DNA from: Propionibacteriaceae bacterium | GTDB lineage: Bacteria > Actinomycetota > Actinomycetes > Propionibacteriales > Propionibacteriaceae | Direction of reading: 5' to 3' | DNA: 11,000 nt | Assembly: GCA_031265725.1 (NCBI GenBank) | Contig: JAISCH010000029.1 | Span: 1 to 11,000, forward strand | Part shown: positions 1 to 6,796 of the stretch, piece by piece | How positions within the stretch are numbered: position 1 is the first letter of the stretch | How the letters are laid out: every line of letters starts with the position of its first letter | Notes under the pieces: generated by a model | Told to the model about the DNA's origin: nothing | Databases searched by the model: none | The model's input: the letters and a program-made list of their open reading frames with translations, nothing else | Program-made: the position numbers and the translations under genes

Positions 1-646
1 GGCCGCGCAAAGAAGCCTCTTCCAAGGCGAATGCGATGGCGCGGACTTCGTCTTCCAGACTGATCCAGGGCCACCACTGGCTGCCACGTCCGATCCGCGC
101 ACCAGCCCCGAAACGAGTCGCCAAAGCGAGCGGTGCAAGCGCTCCAGAGCGGGCCATGACAAGACCAGTGCGGATATTCACCACCCGGGTACGAAGTTCG
201 GCAGGTTCAGTCGCCCGCTCCCACTCGTTGACAACCTGGGCCAGGAAACTGGTCCCTGCCGGACTGGACTCAACCAGCTCGGCTTCCCCGGTGGCATCGC
301 CGTAATAACCCACTGCGGAACCACTCACCCAGACCAAGGGTGGATCAGCCGATTCGGCAATAGCCTGGGCCAAGCCTTGAGTGGCATCCACCCGGGAACA
401 CCGGATCGACTCCCGGTAAGACTTGGTCCAAGGCAGATGGGACAAGCTCGCCCCGTTCAGCGAAACGATCGCATCAGCCCAATCGACTGCCGCTTCAGGA
501 ACCGAGCCGGGCCTGCCAAGCCAGCTATAGCCATTTGGTGCAGCGTCAGAACGCAGCAGCATCCGGACCTCATGTCCTTCCGATCCCAGCCAAGCGCGCA
601 GTGCTGACCCGATCATTCCCGACCCACCAGCAAGCAAAACCCGCAT
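1..646 (-). CDS. TIGR01777/SDR39U1-type NAD(P)-binding epimerase family protein (3' end beyond left edge)
   Basis: This is an atypical short-chain dehydrogenase of the TIGR01777 (SDR39U1, YfcH-like) group, a cytosolic NAD(P)-binding Rossmann protein. Homologues are called sugar-nucleotide epimerases, but their true substrate is generally unknown. The ATG is at 646-644, with AGGA seven bases upstream. The frame stays open to the window edge, giving 215 of a usual ~300 residues. The N-terminus MRVLLAGGSGMIGSAL holds the dinucleotide-binding GGxGxxG motif (residues 7-13). Family marks follow: NGASLS (64-69), VSGSAVGYYG (107-116) and WPWISLEDE (192-200). The C-terminal part lies outside the window. 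It follows menB on the same strand after 72 bp. A TTGACC hexamer at 703-698 could be a -35 box, but no good -10 follows, so read-through from menB is possible. Family assignment is firm; the reaction is not. Confidence 0.9.
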   Translation of the reverse strand, partial: MRVLLAGGSGMIGSALRAWLGSEGHEVRMLLRSDAAPNGYSWLGRPGSVPEAAVDWADAIVSLNGASLSHLPWTKSYRESIRCSRVDATQGLAQAIAESADPPLVWVSGSAVGYYGDATGEAELVESSPAGTSFLAQVVNEWERATEPAELRTRVVNIRTGLVMARSGALAPLALATRFGAGARIGRGSQWWPWISLEDEVRAIAFALEEASLRG

Positions 647-718
647 AACCCGATCCTAACGAGGCTTCCCGGCTTAAGTGCGCGCAATAGGGAAATAGGT
701 CAATGGGGATGACGTGGG

Positions 719-1777
719 TCAGTAGTAATAGGGGAAATTCGACCAGTCTGGTGGGCGCTTCTCTAGGAAGGCGTCGCGGCCTTCGACGGCCTCGTCGGTC
801 ATATAGGCCAGGCGGGTGGTCTCGCCGGCGAAAACCTGCTGCCCGATCAGGCCATCGTCAATGGCGTTGAAAGCGAACTTCAGCATCCGCTGGGCGGTGG
901 GCGACTTCCCACAAATCTTGGCTGCCCATCCCAGCCCGGTGGTCTCCAAGTCTGCGTGCGGGACGACCGCGTTCACCATGCCCATCCGATAGGCGTCTTG
1001 CGCGGAGTAGGTGTCACCGAGGAAGAAAATCTCCCGGGCGAATTTCTGCCCCACCTGACGGGCCAGATAGGCCGAGCCGAAACCGGCGTCGAAGGAGCCG
1101 ACATCGGCGTCGGTCTGCTTGAAACGAGCGTGTTCCAGCGAGGCCAGGCTGAGGTCGCAGACCACATGGAGGGAGTGGCCGCCTCCTGCCGCCCACCCGT
1201 TCACCAGCGCGATCACGACTTTCGGCATGAAGCGGATCAACCGCTGCACTTCCAGAATGTGCAAATGCCCCAGCGCCGCCCGCTGGCTGGTGCTGACCTC
1301 ACCGGTACTGACCGCACTAGTGCCAGTATCGGCGGATGGTTGACTCCTAGTGGCCCGGGCCACGTCATCCTCGGCCACCGCGCCGTTATCGTATGGTTGG
1401 TCTACAGTGGCACGGGCCGTGTCATGCTCAGCACGCGCACGAGCCGCGCCGTCCTCAGCCAACGCGCCGGCCTCGTACTGATAGCCGGAACGACCTCGAA
1501 TCCGTTGATCGCCACCCGAGCAGAACGCCCAGCCGCCGTCTTTGCTGGACGGCCCATTGCCGGTCAGCAGTACGCAGCCGATCTCCGCGCTGGTCCGGGC
1601 ATGGTCGAGTGCGAGGTAAAGCTCGTCAACCGTGTGCGGACGGAAGGCATTGCGCACTTCGGGACGATTGAAGGCGATCCGTACGCAGGGAACGTCTTTG
1701 GCCCGATGGTAACTGATGTCCGTGAAGGCGAAGCCGGGGACGTTCTCCCAACGGTTAGGATCAAACGGGTTCTCCAT
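719..1777 (-). CDS. menB: 1,4-dihydroxy-2-naphthoyl-CoA synthase with enlarged active-site loop
   Basis: MenB is a crotonase-fold enzyme that closes the ring of o-succinylbenzoyl-CoA to give 1,4-dihydroxy-2-naphthoyl-CoA in menaquinone synthesis. Visible motifs, numbered from the ATG at 1777: GGDQRIRGRSGYQY (88-101), GWAAGGGHSLHVVCDL (194-209), KQTDADVGSFD (220-230) and the C-terminal KRPPDWSNFPYYY. D223, S228 and D230 match residues assigned to catalysis in the Mycobacterium tuberculosis enzyme. Aspartate rather than glycine at the D223 position is typical of the bicarbonate-independent class (family knowledge). At 352 residues it is longer than M. tuberculosis MenB (~314), because the loop at about 102-171 contains degenerate repeats. 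AGGAGG lies at 1789-1784, which suits the second of two adjacent ATGs (1777, spacing 6) better than the first (1780, spacing 3). The start overlaps the end of marR, so translation is probably coupled. Confidence 0.95.
   Translation of the reverse strand: MENPFDPNRWENVPGFAFTDISYHRAKDVPCVRIAFNRPEVRNAFRPHTVDELYLALDHARTSAEIGCVLLTGNGPSSKDGGWAFCSGGDQRIRGRSGYQYEAGALAEDGAARARAEHDTARATVDQPYDNGAVAEDDVARATRSQPSADTGTSAVSTGEVSTSQRAALGHLHILEVQRLIRFMPKVVIALVNGWAAGGGHSLHVVCDLSLASLEHARFKQTDADVGSFDAGFGSAYLARQVGQKFAREIFFLGDTYSAQDAYRMGMVNAVVPHADLETTGLGWAAKICGKSPTAQRMLKFAFNAIDDGLIGQQVFAGETTRLAYMTDEAVEGRDAFLEKRPPDWSNFPYYY
1322..1486. repeat. Degenerate in-frame tandem repeat inside menB
   Basis: Three diverged units lie head to tail. 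Unit A (1322-1381, 60 bp) and unit B (1382-1438, 57 bp) align along their length with one 3-bp gap. A partial unit C (1439-1486) aligns with the end of A and the start of B. Unit lengths are multiples of three, so the menB frame is kept. In the protein this appears as repeated ARAT..QP and (A)EDxxARA segments within residues 102-150. The alignment was made by eye and no repeat score was calculated. Confidence 0.65.
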
Positions 1778-2249
1778 CATCGGCCTCCTGGCTCACCCTG
1801 GCCACTGCGGCCAACACCACTTCGGTGCTCCGTTTCAGCAACTCCAAATCGGCTATATCCAGCACCGAGACGACGCGGGCGAGCACATTTCCGAACAGCG
1901 ACCCGATGGCAGCGGTAAATTCCTGGCCCAACGGACTGGGGAAAATTCGCCGTATCCGTCGGTCCTTCTTGTCGTCGATCCGTTCCACCATGCCTTTGTC
2001 GACCAGCCGGTCCACCAAACCACTGGCGGTGGGCGCGCTCACCCCGAGCCGCCGACTCAATTCTTGGATGGACATGCCCGGATTGGAATACAGTCGTTCC
2101 ATCACCCGGATTTGCTGCAAAGTTAAGTCATGGCATTCCACTATCTTGCTGACCAGCTCCTCGGCATAGACCCGCAGCTCATCTTGCAGCGCAAAAACCT
2201 CCGCAATCAACGGATCGCGCTCATCGCCCATCAAGGGCACTGCTTTCAT
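1761..2249 (-). CDS. MarR-family winged-helix transcriptional regulator
   Basis: This 162-residue protein has the length and layout of a MarR dimer that binds palindromic DNA and usually releases it on contact with a small, often aromatic, ligand or an oxidant. An N-terminal dimerisation helix (about 10-40) is followed by LTLQQIRVMERL (43-54), the helix-turn-helix SIQELSRRLGVSAPTASGLV with recognition helix at about 68-85, and a charged wing DDKKDRRIRRIF (about 91-102). C-terminal helices complete the dimer interface. The ATG at 2249 is preceded by AGAAAGG. The gene overlaps menB by 17-20 bp and is divergent from the RND pump gene, the usual arrangement for a local MarR repressor of an efflux pump. 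A possible promoter has -10 TATACT at 2302-2297, inside a palindrome, which suggests autorepression. The ligand cannot be read from the sequence. Confidence 0.93.
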   Translation of the reverse strand: MKAVPLMGDERDPLIAEVFALQDELRVYAEELVSKIVECHDLTLQQIRVMERLYSNPGMSIQELSRRLGVSAPTASGLVDRLVDKGMVERIDDKKDRRIRRIFPSPLGQEFTAAIGSLFGNVLARVVSVLDIADLELLKRSTEVVLAAVARVSQEADDGEPV

Positions 2250-2275
2250 GCGAGCCTTTCTACCTCGCTCACCAA

Positions 2276-2299
2276 ACTAACCAACCACCGTTGATTAGT
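2276..2299. promoter_or_regulatory. Candidate MarR operator 1, overlapping a marR -10 element
   Basis: Inverted repeat ACTAACCAAC - 4 bp - GTTGATTAGT, with 9 of 10 arm positions complementary. The right arm overlaps a minus-strand TATACT (2302-2297), a good -10 candidate for marR 48 bases from its ATG. The -35 region is weak. Size and position fit a MarR-family site; binding is inferred. Confidence 0.5.
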
Positions 2300-2314
2300 A
2301 TAGGGCCACAGATG

Positions 2315-2331
2315 ATTAGCATAAGGCTAAT
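2315..2331. promoter_or_regulatory. Candidate MarR operator 2
   Basis: Perfect inverted repeat ATTAGC - ATAAG - GCTAAT. Its left side is also a direct repeat of operator 1's right side: TTGATTAGTATAGGGC (2291-2306) and ATGATTAGCATAAGGC (2312-2327) match at 13 of 16 positions, exactly 21 bp or two helical turns apart. That favours two dimers bound on the same face of the DNA. Confidence 0.5.
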
Positions 2332-2333
2332 AA

Positions 2334-2352
2334 GTAAGTTAGGCTAAGCATC
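2334..2352 (+). promoter_or_regulatory. Possible DtxR/IdeR-type iron box 1
   Basis: The core GTTAGGCTAA (2338-2347) matches the centre of the DtxR/IdeR consensus TTAGGTTAGGCTAACCTAA at ten consecutive positions; over all 19 positions 13 match. The outer half-sites are poor, so this could be chance. It lies on the pump side of the divergent region. Confidence 0.3.
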
Positions 2353-2372
2353 GCCGATTATATGTCTCCCAG

Positions 2373-2391
2373 TCAGATTAGGCTAGCTCAG
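2373..2391 (+). promoter_or_regulatory. Possible DtxR/IdeR-type iron box 2
   Basis: A second TTAGGCTA core (2378-2385) lies 39 bp downstream of the first. It too matches 13 of 19 consensus positions. Repetition of the core in one short promoter region is the main reason to list it; matches outside the core are scattered. Confidence 0.3.
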
Positions 2392-2486
2392 CGGTGCGCC
2401 GTACGCTCAATGCTGCGATGCACGTTTCCTTTGGAATCACTAAGCTAACTGATGCTACTGGGGTAGCTGCCAGAAGAGAGAAACTC

Positions 2487-5400
2487 ATGAGTCGCCTCAC
2501 TCGCGTGAGTCTTGCTTATCGAACAGTGATCATTTTGCTTGGATTGCTCGCGGTGATCGCTGGCATCTACTGCACGACCGCACTCAAGCAAGAGTTGATC
2601 CCATCGATGGAATTGCCCAGGGGAACGGTGATATCGGTCTACCCCGGCGCCAGCCCGGAAGTGGTCGAAGCGGAAGTCTCCAAACCCATTGAGGCGGCCA
2701 TCCAAGGCATCACCGGGATAAAACGAGTCACCTCGTCCAGTTCATCCAATGTGTCCCAGGTGAGCGTGCAGTGGGACTACGGCGCCGACTCCGAGGAAAT
2801 CGTCAGTGAGGTCACCCGGGCGGTCGACGGGCTGACCCTGCCTGAAAACGTTAACCCACGGGTGATGACCGGCAGCATTGACGATCTGCCGGTGCTCATC
2901 GTCTCAGCGGCCAGTGACGAAGAATTGGACGTTTTCTCGAAGAAGATCAACGAGATCGTTACGCCCGAATTAAGAGGGATCGCGGGTGTCCGTGATATTG
3001 AGGTCAGCGGCGAGGAGACCAAGGAGATTTCTGTCGTTCTCGACCAGGATGAGGTGCAGAAGAAAGGCGTCGATCTAACAGTTATCTCCTCGATGTTCAT
3101 GGCGAACGGGATGGCGATTCCAGCCGGTACCATCCACTCCAGCAGCGGTGACGTTGATGTCCAAGTTGGGGCGAACTTCTCCTCAATTGAGGAAATCCAA
3201 AACCTGCTCATCATGACTGCGGACGACCCAGTGCGGCTGGGCGATATCGCCACCGTCGCAGAGGTCAAGGCCGAGGTGACCTCGATCTCCCGGGTGAACG
3301 GCCGTCCCTCGCTCACCCTGTCGATCACCAAGACCCTGGACGGGAATACTGTCTCCACCTCGCACGGCTTGCGCGACAAACTCGATTCGCTGAGCAAAGA
3401 ATTGGGCAACGGCACTGAATTCAAAGTCATCTTCGACCAGTCGCCATTCATCGAGGACTCGATCCATGACCTCTCCATGGAGGGCGGGATCGGCCTGGTG
3501 ATGGCGATCATCGTCATCATGATCTTCCTGTGGAGCGTGCGGCCCACTCTGATCACCGCGATTTCCATCCCGCTATCGCTTTTGATCGCGTTGGTCGGCC
3601 TCTTCGTCGGGGGAAATTCGCTGAACATCCTCACCCTGGGCGCATTGACCGTCGCTATCGGACGAGTAGTGGACGATTCGATCGTCATCATCGAAAATAT
3701 TAAACGACATCAATCGCTCGGCCATGTCGGCCGCAGCGCAATCATCGGCGCGGTGAAAGAGGTCGCTGGAGCGGTGACCAGTTCCACCTTGACCACTGTC
3801 GCGGTATTCCTGCCGATGGGCCTGGTCAGTGGCCAGGTGGGAGAGATGTTCCGTCCCTTCGCCGTCACCGTGGCCATCGCGCTGATCGCCTCGCTGATCG
3901 TTTCGATGACCGTCGTCCCGGTGTTGGCGAGTTGGTTCATGCGGGTCAAAACTTCAGTGCCAATGCAGCCGGAAGCTCCAGATGGCGCATTGCCGCTTGA
4001 GATTCCACAGACTTTAACTTGGCTCCAGCGTGGATACTTACCGGTACTGAATTGGGCGCTCACCCACCGGCTGATCACCATCGTGATCTCGATCGTCCTC
4101 TGCGGCGGCACGGTAGCGCTTGCACCCAACCTCAAGACCGATTTCCTCGGTGATATGGGGCAGAACATGGTGCAAATCAGCATGAAATTCCCGAACGGCA
4201 CCAGCCTGGAAGACACCGATGCCGCAGCCAAAAAGGTGGAAGAGCTGTTGGCCAGAGAGCCGAACATTGAGGCGTATCAGACGACCTCTGGTTCCGGGTC
4301 GGGCCTGATGAGCATGATGTCAGGTTCGTCCGGCAGCGGCAGCCAGGCGTCGATCTACGTGATCATGGAAGAGGGCGCTGAATCGAAGCCCTTGGTGGAA
4401 AGACTGCGCAGCGAAACCGCTGAAATGACTGGGCTGGGGGAAATCCAAATCGGCACCACTGGCACGACAGGGGCGTCTTCCCAGGTAGTGCTTTACGTGG
4501 AAGCCACCAATCCAGACAACCTTGGTGCCGGATCGGAAATCGTAACCCAGATGGTCGAAGGCCTGCCCGGATTGGTCAATGCCAACTCCGACCTCACTGC
4601 GGCCCAGCCGATGCTTAAGATCGATCTGAAAGAGGAGATCGCAGCCAAGAAGGGCTACACCAAGGCCACTGTGGGTCAGGCCATCCAGCGCGCCGTCCGT
4701 GGCCAGCAACTCGGCACGTTGACCCAAGGGGACAGCACTATCGACGTATATCTGAAATCGCAGCAGCCGGTGAAGACTGTTGCGGAATTGCGTGACGCAC
4801 TGCTGCCGGTGACCCAGCAGATGACGGCTCAGGTCCGGCTCGATGCCATTGACAAGGTGACGGAGAAATCTGAGAAATTCGCCGACGACAATAAGAAGAA
4901 GGCCACTGACGCTTATGAAAAGCAGGTGAAACAGCTCAACGAAGCACGTTCGGAGGCGAAGAAGAATATTCCTGATTTGCAGCGGGACTTCGAAGAAGCA
5001 TACGCGGAAATAATGATCCTGAAAGATAAGCTCGAAATAGCGGAAATCACTCCAGTAGGTCCAGACAATCCGGCTGGATCCGTGACAGCGCAAATGCTGA
5101 CTAAAGCGCTGGCCGCCAAGATGCAGGATATGTCTGGGATAACGATGCGCCTAACTCAAGCGAAAGCCTCCGTCTCGCAGATAGACGCGCAGCTTTCCGC
5201 TCAGAAAAAACAGCGCGAAGCCACCTTAGAGGCTCAAGACGAACAAGAGGCTTTGCAGGAGGAGAGCAAGGACGCCCAGAAAGCCAAGGCCAAGCCGCTC
5301 AAGCTCAGCGCGATAGCCGAGGTGAGCGAAGTCGAGTCACCGGCCAAGATCACCCGGGCGGACGGAGTGCGGGCGGCCACCATCACCGCCTCCACCGAAT

Positions 5401-6251
5401 CGAATAATCTGAGCGCGATCAACAGCCAACTGGAAGAGGCCATCGCCAAGCTCAATCTTCCCGACGGGGTGAGCGTCCGCATCGGCGGCATTTCCGAGCA
5501 GCAGGCGGAAGCCTTCCAGCAATTGGGCTTGGCAATGCTCATCGCTATCGGCGTGGTGTACCTGGTGATGGTGGCCACCTTCGGATCGCTGTCCCAGCCA
5601 CTGATCCTGCTGGTGTCCATCCCCTTCGCGGCTACTGGCGCGCTTGGGTTGAGCCTGCTCACCGACATCCCGATCGGGGTGCCCTCACTGATCGGCATGT
5701 TGATGTTGATCGGCATCGTGGTGACGAATGCGATTGTGCTCATCGACCTGATAAATCAATACCGGAAACGTGGGGAGGACGTTGCCTCATCGGTTATGTA
5801 CGGCGCTGCTCTGCGCGTCCGTCCGATTGTGATGACGGCGTTGGCGACCATCTTCGCCCTGCTGCCAATGGGATTGGGGCTGACTGGTGGCAGTGTGTTC
5901 ATCTCCAAACCGCTGGCAATCGTGGTGATGGGCGGGCTGATCTCGTCAACGCTGCTGACGCTGATCTTGGTGCCGGTGATTTACGATCTATTCGAGTCCT
6001 GGCGGCAACGACGTATCGACCGGAGGGCGGCTGCCGCAGCCGGTGTCCCCGCGATAGCTGCCTATACCGCTGCCGCCGATGCCATCGTTCCCGCCGAGGT
6101 CCCCGCGCTTGACGAAGCCACTGCCGCTGCCTACGCGATTACAGCCGACGCGACTGAAACCAATGCCATCGCCACTGCCGCCACTGCCGCTGCTGTTGAT
6201 GACGCCAACGACGATCCGTTCTCCGCGCTGTTTGTCCCGCAGAACAGGTGA
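2487..6251 (+). CDS. RND-family (HAE1/SwrC-like) efflux permease with coiled-coil hairpin insert
   Basis: This 1254-residue proton-driven exporter belongs to the AcrB/SwrC superfamily, built as a duplicated unit of six membrane helices plus a large extracytoplasmic loop. TM1 is at about 12-31; the first porter region (PSMELPRGTVISVYPGASPEVVE) follows; TM2-6 span about 335-490. TM4 holds GRVVDDSIVIIENI with the proton-relay pair D396/D397. TM10 has GIVVTNAIVLID; T1080 occupies the place of AcrB K940. The second extracytoplasmic loop contains an extra ~155 residues (about 783-938) predicted as a helical hairpin. The tail after TM12 is about 75 residues, alanine-rich and probably cytoplasmic. 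The chosen ATG (2487) follows GAGAG and begins MSRLTRVSLAYR, a normal RND N-terminus; the frame extends upstream to a GTG at 2394, but those 31 residues look unlike coding sequence. No adaptor or outer-membrane partner gene is near. Substrate unknown. Confidence 0.92.
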   Translation: MSRLTRVSLAYRTVIILLGLLAVIAGIYCTTALKQELIPSMELPRGTVISVYPGASPEVVEAEVSKPIEAAIQGITGIKRVTSSSSSNVSQVSVQWDYGADSEEIVSEVTRAVDGLTLPENVNPRVMTGSIDDLPVLIVSAASDEELDVFSKKINEIVTPELRGIAGVRDIEVSGEETKEISVVLDQDEVQKKGVDLTVISSMFMANGMAIPAGTIHSSSGDVDVQVGANFSSIEEIQNLLIMTADDPVRLGDIATVAEVKAEVTSISRVNGRPSLTLSITKTLDGNTVSTSHGLRDKLDSLSKELGNGTEFKVIFDQSPFIEDSIHDLSMEGGIGLVMAIIVIMIFLWSVRPTLITAISIPLSLLIALVGLFVGGNSLNILTLGALTVAIGRVVDDSIVIIENIKRHQSLGHVGRSAIIGAVKEVAGAVTSSTLTTVAVFLPMGLVSGQVGEMFRPFAVTVAIALIASLIVSMTVVPVLASWFMRVKTSVPMQPEAPDGALPLEIPQTLTWLQRGYLPVLNWALTHRLITIVISIVLCGGTVALAPNLKTDFLGDMGQNMVQISMKFPNGTSLEDTDAAAKKVEELLAREPNIEAYQTTSGSGSGLMSMMSGSSGSGSQASIYVIMEEGAESKPLVERLRSETAEMTGLGEIQIGTTGTTGASSQVVLYVEATNPDNLGAGSEIVTQMVEGLPGLVNANSDLTAAQPMLKIDLKEEIAAKKGYTKATVGQAIQRAVRGQQLGTLTQGDSTIDVYLKSQQPVKTVAELRDALLPVTQQMTAQVRLDAIDKVTEKSEKFADDNKKKATDAYEKQVKQLNEARSEAKKNIPDLQRDFEEAYAEIMILKDKLEIAEITPVGPDNPAGSVTAQMLTKALAAKMQDMSGITMRLTQAKASVSQIDAQLSAQKKQREATLEAQDEQEALQEESKDAQKAKAKPLKLSAIAEVSEVESPAKITRADGVRAATITASTESNNLSAINSQLEEAIAKLNLPDGVSVRIGGISEQQAEAFQQLGLAMLIAIGVVYLVMVATFGSLSQPLILLVSIPFAATGALGLSLLTDIPIGVPSLIGMLMLIGIVVTNAIVLIDLINQYRKRGEDVASSVMYGAALRVRPIVMTALATIFALLPMGLGLTGGSVFISKPLAIVVMGGLISSTLLTLILVPVIYDLFESWRQRRIDRRAAAAAGVPAIAAYTAAADAIVPAEVPALDEATAAAYAITADATETNAIATAATAAAVDDANDDPFSALFVPQNR
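4833..5330 (+). other. Predicted coiled-coil hairpin insert and its flanking repeated strands in the RND pump
   Basis: Residues 783-948 of the pump. A first strand-like motif VRLDAIDKVTE (783-793) leads into a charged, Lys/Glu/Gln/Ala-rich helix up to about 853, interrupted by P829. A Pro/Gly turn TPVGPDNPAGS (855-865) follows, then a second long helix to about 936. The chain re-enters the porter fold with a second copy of the strand motif, LKLSAIAEVSE (938-948), followed by the normal ESPAKITRADGVRAATI. Typical family members have only a short hairpin here. The equivalent place in the first half (MTADDPVRLGDIA) is short and ordinary. Confidence 0.7.
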
Positions 6252-6305
6252 AGGCCACTTAAGACCTTGTTAGCTGCGATAGAGTGATGAGCAAACGGAG
6301 AGCGC

Positions 6306-6785
6306 ATGACAACGATGTTCATAATCGGTGCGATCGCACTGGTGGTCGCTATTGTTTCGCTCGCCCTGGATGGGACGTTGGACCTGCCCGACTCGGAATG
6401 GCTGTCCACCACCGGGGTATTTTCCGGGGTGGCCATCTTCTGCTTTGTCGCCGGGATCATGCAGGGTTACGGTGCGCCGATGCCAGCTTGGATCATCGCC
6501 GGTGCGATCTCCGCACTGTTAGTGACCGGCGGGACGAGTTTCCTCATCTTCAAATTGCGCAAATCCGGTGCCCAATCCTCGACTCCGGTCCAAAAACTGC
6601 TCGGCACCACCGGCTCGGTCACTGTCCCTATCGAGCCGGGCGGCTTCGGCCAAATCAACCTCAGCGTGAGCGGGGAAACCCTGCAAATGAACGCAGTATC
6701 CGATGAGGCTATAGCTTTTAACCAGTCAATAAGGGTAGTTGGCGTCGAATCTCCCACCTGTGTGCGGGTGGAGAATCTGCGCTGA
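6306..6785 (+). CDS. NfeD/YuaF-like membrane protein with C-terminal OB-fold
   Basis: This 159-residue protein matches the short NfeD class (like Bacillus YuaF) that partners flotillins in membrane microdomains and lacks the protease domain of long NfeD. Three hydrophobic segments lie at about 3-21, 37-56 and 60-82. A small beta-rich domain (about 96-159) starts LLGTTGSVTVPIEPGGFGQI and ends VVGVESPTCVRVENL, the usual OB-fold pattern of the family. The ATG at 6306 is preceded by CGGAG. It starts 54 bp after the pump gene and ends 11 bp before the flotillin gene, so co-translation with flotillin is very likely and co-transcription with the pump is possible. No strong separate promoter was seen in 6252-6305. 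Confidence 0.85.
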   Translation: MTTMFIIGAIALVVAIVSLALDGTLDLPDSEWLSTTGVFSGVAIFCFVAGIMQGYGAPMPAWIIAGAISALLVTGGTSFLIFKLRKSGAQSSTPVQKLLGTTGSVTVPIEPGGFGQINLSVSGETLQMNAVSDEAIAFNQSIRVVGVESPTCVRVENLR

Positions 6786-6796
6786 GAAAGGAAATC

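Noticed and set aside
956..1918. A 320-residue plus-strand frame antisense to menB and marR
   Set aside because: It lies opposite two well-supported genes, crosses their boundary and has no recognisable domain. It is a shadow of codon bias.
2394..2486. A 31-residue N-terminal extension of the RND pump from a GTG
   Set aside because: It has no good ribosome site, its residues are not signal-like, and the ATG at 2487 gives the normal family N-terminus. The stretch is treated as leader DNA.
2777..3691. A 304-residue minus-strand frame inside the RND gene
   Set aside because: It is fully opposite strong RND coding sequence, is Ser/Thr/Arg-rich and has no family motif.
6251..6268. A possible terminator hairpin after the pump gene (AAGG...CCTT)
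   Set aside because: The stem is short with a mismatch and there is no T tract.
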